From the NCBI RefSeq assembly GCF_040115645.1, contig NC_089556.1, positions 3,658,001-3,722,000 on the forward strand: a DNA stretch of 64,000 bases. Direction: 5' to 3'. A model generated the notes under the pieces. It was not told the origin of the DNA, ran no database searches, and saw only the letters and a list, made by a program, of their open reading frames with translations. Position numbers and translations under genes: made by a program. Of this stretch, positions 1 through 12,900 are shown one piece after another (the first letter of the stretch is position 1; each line of letters starts with the position of its first letter). The stretch is from Euwallacea fornicatus (lineage: Eukaryota > Arthropoda > Insecta > Coleoptera > Curculionidae).

Positions 1-410
1 GCGAGGAAACTCGTAGAGTTTGCTTAACACCTGTTCTTGGGCAAGAATGTTGTGAAATACCACTGAAAATCTTTCATAAACGAATGAAATGACAAGTTCT
101 ATTGTATTTTTTGACACGATTAAGGAGAGAACAGGATCGGACTTTGACGACAATTCTAAACAACTAGGGGAATATTCCTAGGTCTACTTGAGGTAATTCT
201 GTTCGAAGTGTACATATAGAATGACAAAGTTGCATACTTGCTGTCTGGGGTCAAAATTTGGGCTGACGTTCGCTTCAAAAAAGCCCTATAATGATTTTGT
301 AATTTTTTAAAATGTATTATGAATTCTATAAGCTTCTTCAAAGCCCCAATCAAACTGCAAGAAATTCATGGTGGTCGACGCTCTCAAGCCTCACTTCATG
401 CACGAATATG
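1..410. other. Non-coding, nothing recognised
   Basis: This stretch is AT-rich with only short overlapping open frames on both strands (the two longest are each 65 codons and mostly overlap). I see no exon-like segment, RNA gene or repeat boundary here before the MITE that starts near 411. Confidence 0.5.
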
Positions 411-1094
411 CAAGGTGATTTCAAAGTTGGAGTTATGGTTTCACTAATGAAGAGAGCTTCAAAAAATAAGATTTTTTGCTTTGGCGCTTTTTCAAAATAT
501 CAACATTAACGGAGATAGGGGGTGTCAAAATTTTGTTAAAAAAATAAAATTTATTAATAATTGCCAAACCACTGGAGATAATTAAACAAAATTTTGTAGG
601 TGGAAGCGATAGTCAAATTGCATTGGAACTATCACTTCGATGAGTATTACCAAAAAACAAGTTTAAACAATTTTTAAGTTTTGCCTAAATTTCTAAATAA
701 CATCTGAACTTACTTTTAAAAAATATGAAAATAAAAATCAATTTTTTTTTAATTCGATAATAATTTGTATTTTTAGGAAAATCAGTAGCGCGCCATTTTT
801 TTTCAAAAATATTAAACAACTTTTTTATACGCGCGCCATTGGTAAACTCAAAAATAATTTTATTGATTAAAAAATCTCCGTCCCACGTAGTTATTGACAT
901 CTATAAAATTTTGTTTAATTATCTCCAGTGGTTTGGGAATTATTAATACATTTGATTTTTATAATTAAAACTGACGCCCTGTGTCTCCGTTGATGTTGAT
1001 GTTTCGAAAAAAACACCAAACGAAACAAATCTCGTTTTTTGAAGCTCTAATGGCCGGTTAGCCATTAGAGCTTCAAAACGTTGAAATCACCTTG
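411..1094. mobile_element. Foldback-type MITE, family 1, copy A
   Basis: The two ends form a long imperfect inverted repeat. The left end reads GCAAGGTGATTTCAAAG just inside a TA-rich flank, and the right end reads ACAAGGTGATTTCAACG on the opposite strand, followed by TA at 1095-1096. Inside the ends the arms share AACGGAGA, the string TATTAATAATT and the string CACTGGAGATAATTAAAC near 570-600 and 910-945. The centre contains a GCGCGCCA motif in both orientations. Size (684 bp), arms and centre match the element at 48585-49273. There is no transposase frame, so it is non-autonomous. TA flanks and the related TACAGGGTG terminus of the other copy suggest a Tc1/mariner-class source; that assignment is inference. 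Confidence 0.7.
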
Positions 1095-1647
1095 TATGAA
1101 ATGCATGTCGTATCGACAAACTTGAATGTCTGTTGTACCTCAGAATTTTATCCCAGAAATGTGAGATATTGCACCACATATACATTTCTGTGTTGACGGT
1201 GCTAAATGCCGAATTCCCAACATTTGCCCTGACATACGTATGAAAAGAATGAAAGATGAGAAATGAGGTCGCTTTAAAATTTTATAATACAGTGACATTG
1301 TCTGAGCGAGAACCCCGTTGTGAGTTTAAAGGCCTCATGGATATCTGCACCCATTTTGATTTTAATAACGAAAAAGGCATTGGAGACAGTTCAGAACGTA
1401 TTGGACCCTAAGACACAGGGATGTTTTGAAACAGGTGTTCTATCATCGTCTGACTTTAAACAAATCTAAATTACACCGTTGCAATGTCATGACAATTCGA
1501 TATAAAACTCCTTTAGACCTTAGACTTCGAACATATACAGAGTGTCTCTAACCAGGAAGCTAATACATTAACCACAATTTTTATGAGCGTAAGCAAATCT
1601 AGGGGTAGGAATTTGGATATTGACATTTCTTAAAGTTTTAAGATATA
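1095..1647. other. Non-coding, nothing recognised
   Basis: No open frame longer than about 60 codons and no repeat structure that I can pair. An ATACAGAGTG string near 1535 resembles a decayed TACAGGGTG transposon end but has no partner. Confidence 0.4.
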
Positions 1648-2433
1648 CAGGGTGGTAAATTTAAACTTGATTTTTTTTCCTCGTAGTTCCTACAATTTTT
1701 ATGATTAAGTTGAAATTAAACAGATGCACTAGTCTTCAGAATTTTGGCGATCAGGTTTTAATCGTTGCTTGAATCTAAAAGGTAATATTCTTGGGGGGTC
1801 AAGGCCCTTTCCACCACCCCAAACTTTTTTGCTATGCACCGGCCGCTATGTTAGGGAAATTCGAATTCTCTGTTTAATTTTAAATATTTTGCGTAATTCA
1901 CGTTTTGCCGAATCTGTAATCGTTTTCAAGCTATTTGCGAATTGCAATGCACGATTTTTTCGGTTTAATAAACTTGAGGTCTCCGCGTTTTTTATGTTTT
2001 TTTTCGCAAATAGCTCGAAAATGGTTTTGTTGTGAGACGAAAAAGTTTCTAAATTGAATGAGTTGAAATGTCAGAAGCTCAGCGGGACCGGCTTGCCATA
2101 AAAACATTTCAGATGGTAAAAAATAAAATGCGGTCCCAGCCAGAAAAAATATCACCTAATATGTAGATGTAAGAAAAAAAAATTTAGAGGTCTGTTCGTT
2201 TAAACACCTTTATGGTAAACTCCAACGAGTTCAAAAATTTTCGATAATTCAAATTAAAATTTTGCAAACTGTAAGAGGTGTGAGGAAATAAAAAAAAACT
2301 GAATTTAATCACTACATATGTTTCGATTTTTTTTTTTATTTTGAAGCAAACGGCTCGAATTTGTCACCTTGTGACTTTTTATATTCAAAAAATCTTTAGT
2401 TAGCGTATTGGCCTCCTATTTCGGCACATCCTG
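1648..2433. mobile_element. Probable decayed palindromic element with TACAGGRTG ends
   Basis: The left boundary is TA followed by CAGGGTGG at 1648. The right boundary is the inverse, CACATCCTG followed by TA at 2434. Only about ten outer bases match, but the middle holds a clear inverted repeat: TTTTCAAGCTATTTGCGAA at 1923-1941 against TTCGCAAATAGCTCGAAAA near 2004-2022. The centre of that palindrome is roughly the centre of the proposed element, which is what a foldback element would show. No transposase frame is present. The outer limits are uncertain. Confidence 0.38.
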
Positions 2434-2985
2434 TATAATCATATAAAGTTAATTGAACCGCGGCACTTTGATCCAGTCGAATCAAAACCACGCCAATAAA
2501 ACCAGAAACTATCAGGTGAATTGATAATTATCTCGTTTATTTGGGTCGCTCTTATAATCTCATAGTACGCCAAAGTAAACAAAATTCCTGCTTTCGTTGC
2601 TTCCAGCGGGTGCGCGAAGCAAGAGGTAGGTGCAGTCAAATTATCAAGGAGGTATTTCCGGCGTCTAAATTCCGTTTTTATGATAAATATACGTTTTGAC
2701 AATACCTCGTTTTTTGGATGTGGTAGTGTGATGGTCTGGATAGGTAAAAAATTATTTGGAAATAGGAATTGATTTCATCAACACCTCCCTGGTACGTTCA
2801 CTCAATTAATAATTTTATGGTTGTCCTTTTTTAGACATTTGGATTATAGATTTGTTTTGTTGTCACCGCACTATTAACATCCCTTTTACTTAAAATGATG
2901 AAATTTCATTACTTATTTTCTTGAAAAGTGAGTTGAGTCATTTTACAATTTAACATACATTATTTGTGTTATGCTGATATTATAT

Positions 2986-3151
2986 AGCGCATAGCGTCTA
3001 ACATAATTCAGAAATGTTGTATAGAAAGTTAAAAATGTATGAACTCGCGGTGTCATATGCTATGTATAGGTTATTCATAGCAATGCGCTATATGAACGGC
3101 AGCACGTATAATCATAAAGCCAAATTTCTATTATGTCATGCGTTATGCGCT
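2986..3151. mobile_element. Small palindromic repeat with AGCGCATA ends
   Basis: AGCGCATAGCGTCTAACATA at 2986 pairs with the reverse strand of the segment ending at 3151, which reads AGCGCATAACGCATGACATA. The match continues through AAT and AGAAAT with few differences. A second short pair, TATATAGCGCAT and ATGCGCTATATG, lies inside. At 166 bp with inverted ends and no coding capacity it is most easily explained as a MITE. I could not find a convincing target duplication. Confidence 0.5.
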
Positions 3152-3525
3152 GCACATATAAACTCAGCTTTATTTTAGGGTTATTTTGTCATTTTAATTT
3201 TCATTGTTGAAAAAAATTATGGAATTTTTGAATAATGATCTGGATATGTTTTATATTATTGAAAATGCCCCTCTTGAAATGTTCGTTCAGGTTACTTCTT
3301 TTGGATTTTCATAGTATTTTTTCAAGAATTCTATTGCCCATAATGTACGTCATGTGCAAAAGTTGCATTAAATTTCTTTCTACTCTCAAACCAGACTTTA
3401 TTATTCTTGCTGTGTACTAAAGAATTTTTGAGTTCCTTGATTATTCGGGTATGTGCGAACCTGCTAGTTGATTTACGATCATAGGCGTGATTAGGAGCAG
3501 GTCATAAATTCAGTTACTGAGCAAT

Positions 3526-3930
3526 ATGATGGATCTAAATATCGAGATTTATGAAAACTTAAAAGGAGCCAACAACGTGGCAACATTGCTAGGCACCAAC
3601 GATCCTCCACTTGAATTCTTTTTCGCTAACAAGCAGGGTCTTGTATTACCGGGACTTCTTTATGAAGATCGTTATCATTGCGTTTCATTGAAACTGGACA
3701 ATACGGTATGGATGGTCGCCATTTTCGGAGTTAAAAGCCGTTCGGTTTTCCCATTAAGCAAATTTCTTCATCTCCTCGTCCCATTATCGGTAAAACACCG
3801 GTGTTTTGACACCTCGATGAAATACTCCGGTAATAAAAAAACTTTCTCTACTGCTCTTATACAACAATTACGGTTGTCGGGCATTCCTGACACCGTTGCA
3901 TTTACACGATTTACGATTGGGACCGTATAG
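3526..3930 (+). CDS. Unassigned 134-codon open frame
   Basis: This is the longest frame in the first 17 kb and is visibly richer in G+C than its flanks. The predicted 134-residue protein begins Met-Met-Asp-Leu-Asn and has a mixed composition without low-complexity runs, with a central aromatic and hydrophobic stretch. I recognise no domain, and there is no signal peptide or clear membrane segment. Nothing upstream looks like a promoter. No neighbouring exon can be joined to it with confidence. It could be a single-exon gene, an exon of something larger, or chance; on sequence alone I slightly favour chance or a relic. Confidence 0.22.
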   Translation: MMDLNIEIYENLKGANNVATLLGTNDPPLEFFFANKQGLVLPGLLYEDRYHCVSLKLDNTVWMVAIFGVKSRSVFPLSKFLHLLVPLSVKHRCFDTSMKYSGNKKTFSTALIQQLRLSGIPDTVAFTRFTIGTV

Positions 3931-6900
3931 TGCCGGGTTTTATAAATAAGTCACTCATACGGGCAATAAATACATAAAGACTATAGGTATAAAATATCCA
4001 GGCCCGTATCACTGTGCAAATCATTTGGAAACTTCTCAAATGACAAGTGGTAAAAAATCAATTTAGAAAATACATATAAGAATATTTTTAAAAAAGAACG
4101 TGAAGCATCAAAGGTAATATGAAATTTTCTATGAAACGATATCAAAGAGAGAAAAAGTAGACAAGTTGAAAGGGTTGTTTTTAGTGTGGCAACACAGTCT
4201 AGATATAAAAAATACCCGAAAAATCAATTTTATTCAAATAAAGTAAAGCAAACGTTTTTCTCCACATTTTGATATTCAAAATTTGAAAATTTCAGAATAT
4301 TCAATTTCGTTGCGTATGTTACTGTTCGGGGTTCATTCTAAGGCCAGTTTACGCCCCAATCGATTAAACCTCAATACGGTCCTGCTAAGTTAAACACTGA
4401 CCGGTTCTTAATCTCGCGACGCAATGTTAAAAGATCATTATAAAATTGATTATTTTTGTAAAGTAAATAGGTTTAGTGCCTCTCCTGGTTCTCCGCTCAT
4501 GTGTGTCTCGTTAAGTTCGATTTTATTTATATTGTTAAGGGAATTGAATTTGTACGGCCGATTTTTCCGGGTTGTAAAGTGAGATTTATTGGACTTTCAC
4601 ACCAATTTGATCTATTTAAAGTCAACTGGCTATTATTGGTTTGAAAAATGAGCTTGTGGGTTCGGTTTTTGAGATGATGATTGAATATGTACCACTAGCA
4701 ATGACTTGAAATAACGTTAAGGCGTCAGTTAGCTTTTTGTGAAAGCTCCTTCATTCATTTCGCTTCTGGGGACGCCACTGTACCACGTACCATCGAGGCG
4801 TCCTTTTGTCATAAAGCTGTCAAATACCATGTTGGAATAGAAAAATTTATAATAATTCATTATTCAGCGTGTTAGCTCCTTTTGTTGGCATTCGCGGGTT
4901 AAGGCAACTAACGGTACAATTTTGCGCCAGCTTTGTTTAATTTGAATGCTACCAGTGGCGTTCCCACACCTTTCTCGGGAAGCTGCAAAACTTTCTTCGG
5001 GTGTAAATGTAAAAAGGAGTCGTGAGGATCAAACGCGTGATTTAAAAATAATTAAAAGCCGACCTCTAGATTTAAACCGGTGCAACTGCGGGGGTCAAAA
5101 ACACGGAAAACGTGGCCTTAATGAAAATAATCATGGCGAGCAACATAAACAACGCCTTCTTAATTACAAATATAAATCCTGTTAGTGCATCGACTTCGGT
5201 TTACATCGGGGAAACTTTTATAGGCGACATCAGGGGCGTACACTCGAAGATAGTTTGAGGGGTTGAAGCATTAATCAACGCCAAAAAAAAATAACTGGTT
5301 CAAACTTATCGAAATATGCAGATATCGAAAAAGTATGCTTTAATGGAGGCCGTTTACAGGGTGTCGTTTAAAATCCTAAAATGAGTCTATATGTTCTATG
5401 GAAGTTTGTGATTAGCTTTAATATTTAAGCCAGATTAGCAAGTTTCTGAGGTATGTTTTAACTAATATAACCACATAACGTAAGCTGCAGATGTAGTAGG
5501 TTTGAACCTTTAAGAGCTGTAACTTACAGACGAATGGAGTTGATAAATGTCAGGCAAATGTCATTAGGGCGAAACTGCATTTCAGGCGCAATTCCAAAGC
5601 GTATCTCTTTGGGCAGATTAACTCTTTAAAAGAGAAATTTTACATTAGTTAGGATTACTCGATAATTGCCTGCCTTGTGTAAGAGGATTTCTTAAGGAAT
5701 ACAGAATGGAGGCCTCGAAATTTATTAGATAATATGTATATGCATAGTCGAATGATTCTTCCCCCTGTGTGAAAATCTGCGAACGGAATCAATAAATCTT
5801 AATAAAATTTTAAATAAAGACAAACAAGAGAATGAGTAAGAACGTAACTTATATCAGGGCAGGAGGAGTAAAATAATTAGTAAAAATAGTAAAAGTAATA
5901 AGTAAAAATAGAAAAAATAGACAATGAAAAAATGGCACTAAATTCAACAAAGCTAAAAGGAAAAAATGAGCAAAAGTGGAATACATGAGAGAAGTTCACA
6001 AGATCCGTTAGAGGAGATAAGAAACTAATTGGCAAAAGAGTTCCTACATTAGACATGAGCAGATTAAAATTGAAAATAATGTTTCTTGAGAATGGCGTCA
6101 AAGCGACCTGGCAAACTATCAAGTTATCAAATAGGACCAACGAGTCAAATATATCTCAATGTATTCCAGGAAACATCAAGACAGCCGGAATGAGCTGCTT
6201 CAGTAGTGAGCTAGACTGCAAATTTAAAACTAAAAAAAAAAAAATTATTCAGTAAATAACAATGTGGAGATTTGCTTCAATAGATAGGATGCACAACCAA
6301 GAGCAATCGATAAAAGAAATTTCAAGGCAGCCTTATATTACTATAAAGATCGATCCAAAGTGTAAGCGACATCTGGAACCATATACATATGCACATTCTT
6401 CTTCAACAATCAGTTTTTTAAAGTGATTTATCAGTGATTGCCGGTGAGATCCAAATAACGTTAAACAACAACTCTCTAAAACAATAAGGGAAACTGATGG
6501 CCATAAAGCTCGGAACGGAAACGACGAAAATTAAAGCTCATTTTAATGAGGTTACAAGTTCATAAAGTTGAAACTAATCGGTTAGTTTGGCTACGACATA
6601 GTCCGTTTTGGGGCGCACCATGACGCGGAACTTTTAAGACTGATTTCCATTTGTCGTGGTGGCAGATTCTCGAATTACCTATTTGATTGTTAACAACAAT
6701 TTTAACTTTTATACGTTTTCGCCTAAAGAAGTTTCCATTTCACTAAACAACACTCTTCATACTTTTTAATAGACTGACACTACAACTTATAGTCTGCCAG
6801 GGGCTATAATTTGCACGTAGTTAGTACATGGTTCAGTACGCTCCTTCAATAAATCCTCGTTCTCTTCTCAGAAAACTCTGGTATTTGTCTGTACTGAAAT

Positions 6901-9900
6901 TGAGAAAGCTCTGCTGATTTCGTGCAAAGAGCTCTTATGTATATTGCAGCCCCAGGATTAATGGTCTCTTTTGCATTGCCGCTTTGATTTGCATCTGAGG
7001 AACGACCCATTGTAGAGGTACAGTTTCCACTTGTTGAACTCACATAACGCGTTACCCCAAACCTGACTCGGCTGCCACAGTGAAGCTCCTTTATTGACTC
7101 TACTCCCTGGCCCAATTTCTTTTGACATCGTAAAAACTGCCTCCATCACTTCGCGCTTTAAGATACCCCAGAATTTATAAGCTTTTTATATCGTGAATCT
7201 AAACCTCTTTTATAGGAAGGCCGGGTGGGGGTGTAAAGTATCGTTTGCCCTAAAAATTGTCTGCCTATAGCCTAATATAATAAAGGTGCGATATTAATCT
7301 TTGAGTTGAGTTGAAGCGAGGTAGCTTATGGTGGCAAAAGAAAATTATCTGACTCTTTCACGGCACATCGGGTCACCTGGTCAGATAGTTAAACGATAAA
7401 ATAAGAAGTAGGTTTACTTAATAAATGCCATAGTTAGTTATTTGAAGATTAACGTGTCGCGCGCGGGAAATCCCAACAGTTGCGCAAAAACAGACCCATG
7501 AGTGACGTTACCCCGCATGGGAGGCTCAGAAATTTTACAATGCCGGTTTCGGGCTGAATTGAAGAAACTTACCATATTTTGGATCAGTCCCCTAGAGCGA
7601 AGATCGCATGCAACTACGTTAGAGTTTTTAATAAACCATTTTTAATAAAAATTTTCATTTCGGATCAAGAAAACTTTAATAATGCCACTTGATAAACAAG
7701 ATTAGGAAATAGAATAAATTTTCCTTTCTCAACTACCACCAACGCTCAATGTGTAATATAATACCGTACTCTTGTATTTACTTTGGTAATGTTTCGTCTC
7801 TGAGACTCAAGATTGCCGCCTCAAGACATCCTTAAGGGCCATATTATTAATGTGCTGTTAATTTTAACTCTGGATAAATTCAAATTTCTAACTGCCGCAT
7901 TCTGCGCCACCAGAATTTTCGGGTTTTATTAAAGAAAGGGAAGATCATTTCTCAACATTAACGCCAATCAAAATTTCATACGTTCCCATGTTAATTAATT
8001 CTAATTACGTACGTATGTGTGTATCAGGTGTACGGACCATTATTAAGTGCACATTTTTACAGTTCCAAATAAGAGACTATTCCGACAGAATTGCTGACAA
8101 CTCCATTCGAACTACTGAGATACGTCACGTGACTGACACGTGTTTCATATAGACGCTTTCATCTACAGATCTTAGCTTAATGGATATGCGGCAGTTACTT
8201 GCTATTTAGACAGTTTCGATTGAGCTTATCGTCTGTTGTCTGATGGATTCTCTGAAAGCCGAATGCGTTTTTATTCCCTCCGCTGTTATAAAATAATCAT
8301 GTTTATTTCTTGACTTTCTTGAAGGCTAGATTAAACATCATCGATCCAGTTTTTCTGTTGCGAATCTCTTCTCCACCACGGAGATGAACATTAGGCAAAT
8401 TGGTTCTTGTTGCTGGAAAAACTCGAGCCGGAAAATCGCTTTGGGAAATTTATACGGCACTCCTTGAATACTGAAGAATGATATTATTTTGTGGAAGGCT
8501 CAGATTGATGTTGACGACATTTTGTAACAAAACACCTAATAAATTCAAAGTTCGCTTTGAATTGGAGCTTTTCCAGTTCGTGATCGCAATCAGCAGTTTT
8601 ACCAATGCACAGTAAACACATAATTTTCTCTGGGCCATATATGGCTGACGGGGTCCAAAAGAACAGGTGTAAAATATAATGAGTTTCTCGCGTATTATTC
8701 CTTGCATAACCATCGTGGCGCTGTCGGAATTAAGGCCTTTGATATATGACTCTGCATATTACATACGTACACGTTGGTTCTACATCCTTTGCCCTCTGAT
8801 TTATGAATTAATTTTGTGCCGTGAAGCTGTTGTTAGCGGGGTCCCGACTATATTTAAACCCTTTTATTTGTTGCCTAACCAGAAGGTGAGTAAAGATGTC
8901 GTTCATTCATTGCTCCCGAAATTAAATTGGCTAACGGTCAGGGTCCGATTGGCTAGTGGCGAGTGCACCCATTAGCTTTGCTAATTAGTTCAGCTTAGTT
9001 CAAGAGTTGGACAAATTGTAATGTGAGATTTACCACTTATAAGACTTTCACAGAGAGATTTGACGGTCTCGAGTCGTGACTTGAAATTATTGAATAATGG
9101 GAAGTATACACTTCAAGGAGGTTATTGGCGAACCGACATCGCAAAAAAATATCGAAACAAGCCCGTAGATTGCGTATATTAGAGGAGATATACGCATTTC
9201 AATGGGAAATTAGATCCCACAAGAGTTCCGGGCTCATAATAGTGGATGTTCTTGCCATCGCAGCTTTCTAATTGTTTTTAGTGTTGTTTTTCTGCTTTTA
9301 AGCTGGTTTCCTCTTTCAAGCTCATGTCTCTTCCGCGTAGTGATATTTTCATTCAAGAACTTCCTAGGAGGGTTCAGTACCCCAGGAAGATGTAAAATTT
9401 CAGTAAACCATATATGCATATGACTATAAACTTCATTTAATAATCTTCCTCCATTAATTTCCCCAGTCGACAGATATGCGCGAGACGTAGTGCGGGAAAT
9501 TAATGCCCTTTCTATTCCTTTGAATTATCATGTCACCATGTTTTTACCTGGACGACAGGTATTTGAGCCTCAGGATGGCGCTTTTAATATTTCATAGTGT
9601 AGTATATTATTTTCTTCGTGGCTTTTCTAAGTGGTGGCCTCCGGATACATTTGCTTCTAGTGTGGAGTCTCCTCTGAAGGAGGTTTTTGCCGTGTGAATG
9701 GCACAACTTTGCAATTGCACAGAAAGGTTCCTTCCGAGGACAATAGAACCTTTCAAGGTAGCTTCTTCATTCTCGCTTCAGTCCTCTCAATATCATTGCA
9801 GTTGAGTTCGTTCATCATCATTTTATTAATCTTACTTTTCTGAGTCTGAGATGTATGTTTTGATTAGTCGAAGGCGCATATGTGCAACAAAAAGAAATGC

Positions 9901-12900
9901 ACATTTTCGCGCTGTTTTTTCTGGAATATTCAAAATACCACAGAGTTGCCAGATATCAGCGCGTATTCGTCATCTCTCTGAGAACTGCACGTTCTCTTAT
10001 AACTTTCCTATAGGTAGAGCTCGACTAAGTTTCTATGATGAATGTTTCTGAAGCTTAGGCTGGGGGCCATAAAGTTAATGTAGGCAGATGCTCCGGATTG
10101 CACTGACTTTGTTAAATAGGAGCAAAACTGCACATTGAAGAGCATAGTCGTGCGTGTTTATCTCTTTTTTAAGTTGAAACTCGCATGGAACCGAAACAGT
10201 CCAAAGTCTCGGATCTGCAACGCGCCCTATCCGATTTTGCACTGCTTGACTTTCCGCTTGATTTTTTCCACCTTTCATGTCTCGTATAATAGACCACTTT
10301 CTATTAGTAGTAAGTTTGCAAATCCCTTTTATGTCGACCCATACAAAAACTCACACAGGGCCCGATAAATACAAAAGCTCCCGCGCAAACACATATGGGC
10401 TTTGCCAATCCAATAGGCCTAGTCATGTGCCATAGGCGCAACGTATGGGTGTCAGACAATTTCCGACTGTCGAAATATGCCACGTTGAAATCTGTTCCGC
10501 CACTGCAGGCACTGTAAGCACTCATTCTTCCAATAACAAACTTCACTTTAAGATGTTATCAATGCAGAAACATACAACCTCTCAACACTCCACGTACTCT
10601 ACAGGGGGTTTACTGTTGGTTCTGGCCCTCCTTGTGAATTAATAAAACGCCCCTATGTTACTCGAAAGGTGCTAAAACAATTACAAATAAGGGCCTTAAT
10701 CTAAACTAACATTTTTTTGCCCTCGCCCTAAAGGTGTGAAGATAAATTTTGAGCTTGTGAATTATTGAGCCTTTCGCTCTGGTTGCAGTTCATTTCTTAT
10801 TTAGAGACTGGAAAATTGTGGTCTGAATGAATGGGTGTACAATTGCATTATCATAAATATTGCACAGTAACTGTTAAAACATGGCATAGTCAGCAAAGCA
10901 CAAGACGGAAACTGCAATCTACACCTCCACGGATGTTTTGATTGAATGGTATAGGGTCGATATCGCATATTTTATTATGGAAAATTTCAATTGGCTTAAC
11001 GTCACAATTATTTATTTTAAGGGGGTGCTTGCATCTAATTGCCTAATTTCATTTATTCAGCTTTGCCAACGATATTGCCAACAATGAATACCTTGTTTAC
11101 ATTGGGTAATAGGTAGTGGGGGCACTATTTGTGTTAAATACGTCTGGCACACATGTAGTCGACAAATTGTACGCGCTTTGGGGTAGGGAAATAGGAAATT
11201 TTGAGGGTTTAGATATGTCGTTGGGTTTAAATGCGATTTGTTGATTTCGAACTAAATAATTAATAAAGCTTCCTTACAATCATCCTTACGGACAGTAAAA
11301 TATTACTGAAAGCACCATTTTATCTAAGCGCAGTGGGAATGATTGATTTTTCTAATGACTAAGAAAAATGAATCTGCTGTTGATTTGTGTAAGTCTTTTG
11401 TTTAATAAAAGCGAATTTTATTGACGATGAAATATGACTGTTATAAAACGTGTTGGGTAAATTTAATTGATAATCGGGAGTCAATGACATAAAGGATAAA
11501 GGACTGAACCTTTGAATAATGACTTCACTTTTTGTTGGTAGTTTTCCCACCCTTATCGCTATATTTAATTATGATATATAGAGAGACAACATTATTATAT
11601 GCGGAACAAAATATTAATTAAAATGAAATACATTTTTATTTTAGTTGAGAGCCGCGGTAATTTGTTGGTTGGGGCACACACAACGTGTCCAAGATAAGGA
11701 CGTCCGGCATGGCGATGTCGGAAACGATAATAGATACAGACGAAATTAGAGCAAAGTTGTGTAGTCAAGAGAGTAGTTTCAGTACACAAACGGATATGCA
11801 ATATTATTTTTGGTTTTTTAGTTATTTCGAAAGAAATGAAATTTTCTAACTTCTTTTTTATCTTTTTTTCCAAGTTATGGTAAAACATACTTGAAAACTA
11901 AGACCGATCAGGAAAAAGTTGTTCTAAAATCGAGAAAAAGCTTATCTAGACTGTATTTAAGAAAAAAGTTGATGATCATCCTTGATACACAAAATATCAT
12001 ATATGTATATCTATCATGAAACTAAAGCTGTCACGTTGAAGCTTGTAAAACCTGCAATGGGGAATAGCTCTTTTCCATTGCATTGTCATCGCATTCTCGC
12101 AAAGAATACTTCTAGTTAACAATAAGAAATATCAAAAGCTCCGAGGCGGAAAACTCCTTTCCAGCTTTTGCATTCTGGAATTAAACTTCTGTCCTCCCTG
12201 CATAACTAAAAGTAACGAGATTCACAATTGCACTTCATTGTCCATTTCAAAAGATAAATATTCCCTTTGTCCTGAGCTTGTTAAATCATAAATAACGTTA
12301 TCGTTGCAACAATTCTCAAAGGTAATCCTCCAGCCAGTTATAAACATGTTTCTGTGCCGGACACAATGAGAATTTACCTTTGAACTTTTACAATTACGAA
12401 CTTTTCTCCTATGTACCTTTGGCGAAATTAATCTGGGATTGCATGCTCTACCTTCTTTTATTGGGACCAATATGCAGGGGCGTTTGTAATAACCGATTAT
12501 GGATGTTCAAACTTAATTATCATGAGGCTTAAAATAGCGACCGAGAAGCGAAGCTATTCCTCGAAAGCAACTCTCACATTATACGGTATTTTGCATATGG
12601 GTTACGTTACATGCTTGTGTATTCATTTCATTATCCGGGGAATGTATTCTGTTGCAGAGTACTCATTCCTTATACCTTTATCGATATCGTTTTCGCATTA
12701 TCTCTCTTAGAATGGCCAGTACTTTTGTAACGACCTGAAGGATTCCATTATTTTGCCGACAGTTTAGAACCTCTCCTAAAGAAAATTTGCATAACTGCCA
12801 TAGAACCAGGGAATCCCATAATAACGGAATCCAACAATTCGGAAGCCCCCCATTATTATGTTGTCCTCTTTGTCTTCAAAGGACCCAAAACTTTCATGTT

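Noticed and set aside
6846..7149. Two overlapping minus-strand frames of 89 and 63 codons
   Set aside because: They overlap in different frames, and neither resembles a known protein or has splice context.
8679..8975. 98-codon frame containing an AAG-GTGAGT donor-like site near 8886
   Set aside because: No acceptor or promoter upstream and no continuing exon in phase; such donors arise by chance.
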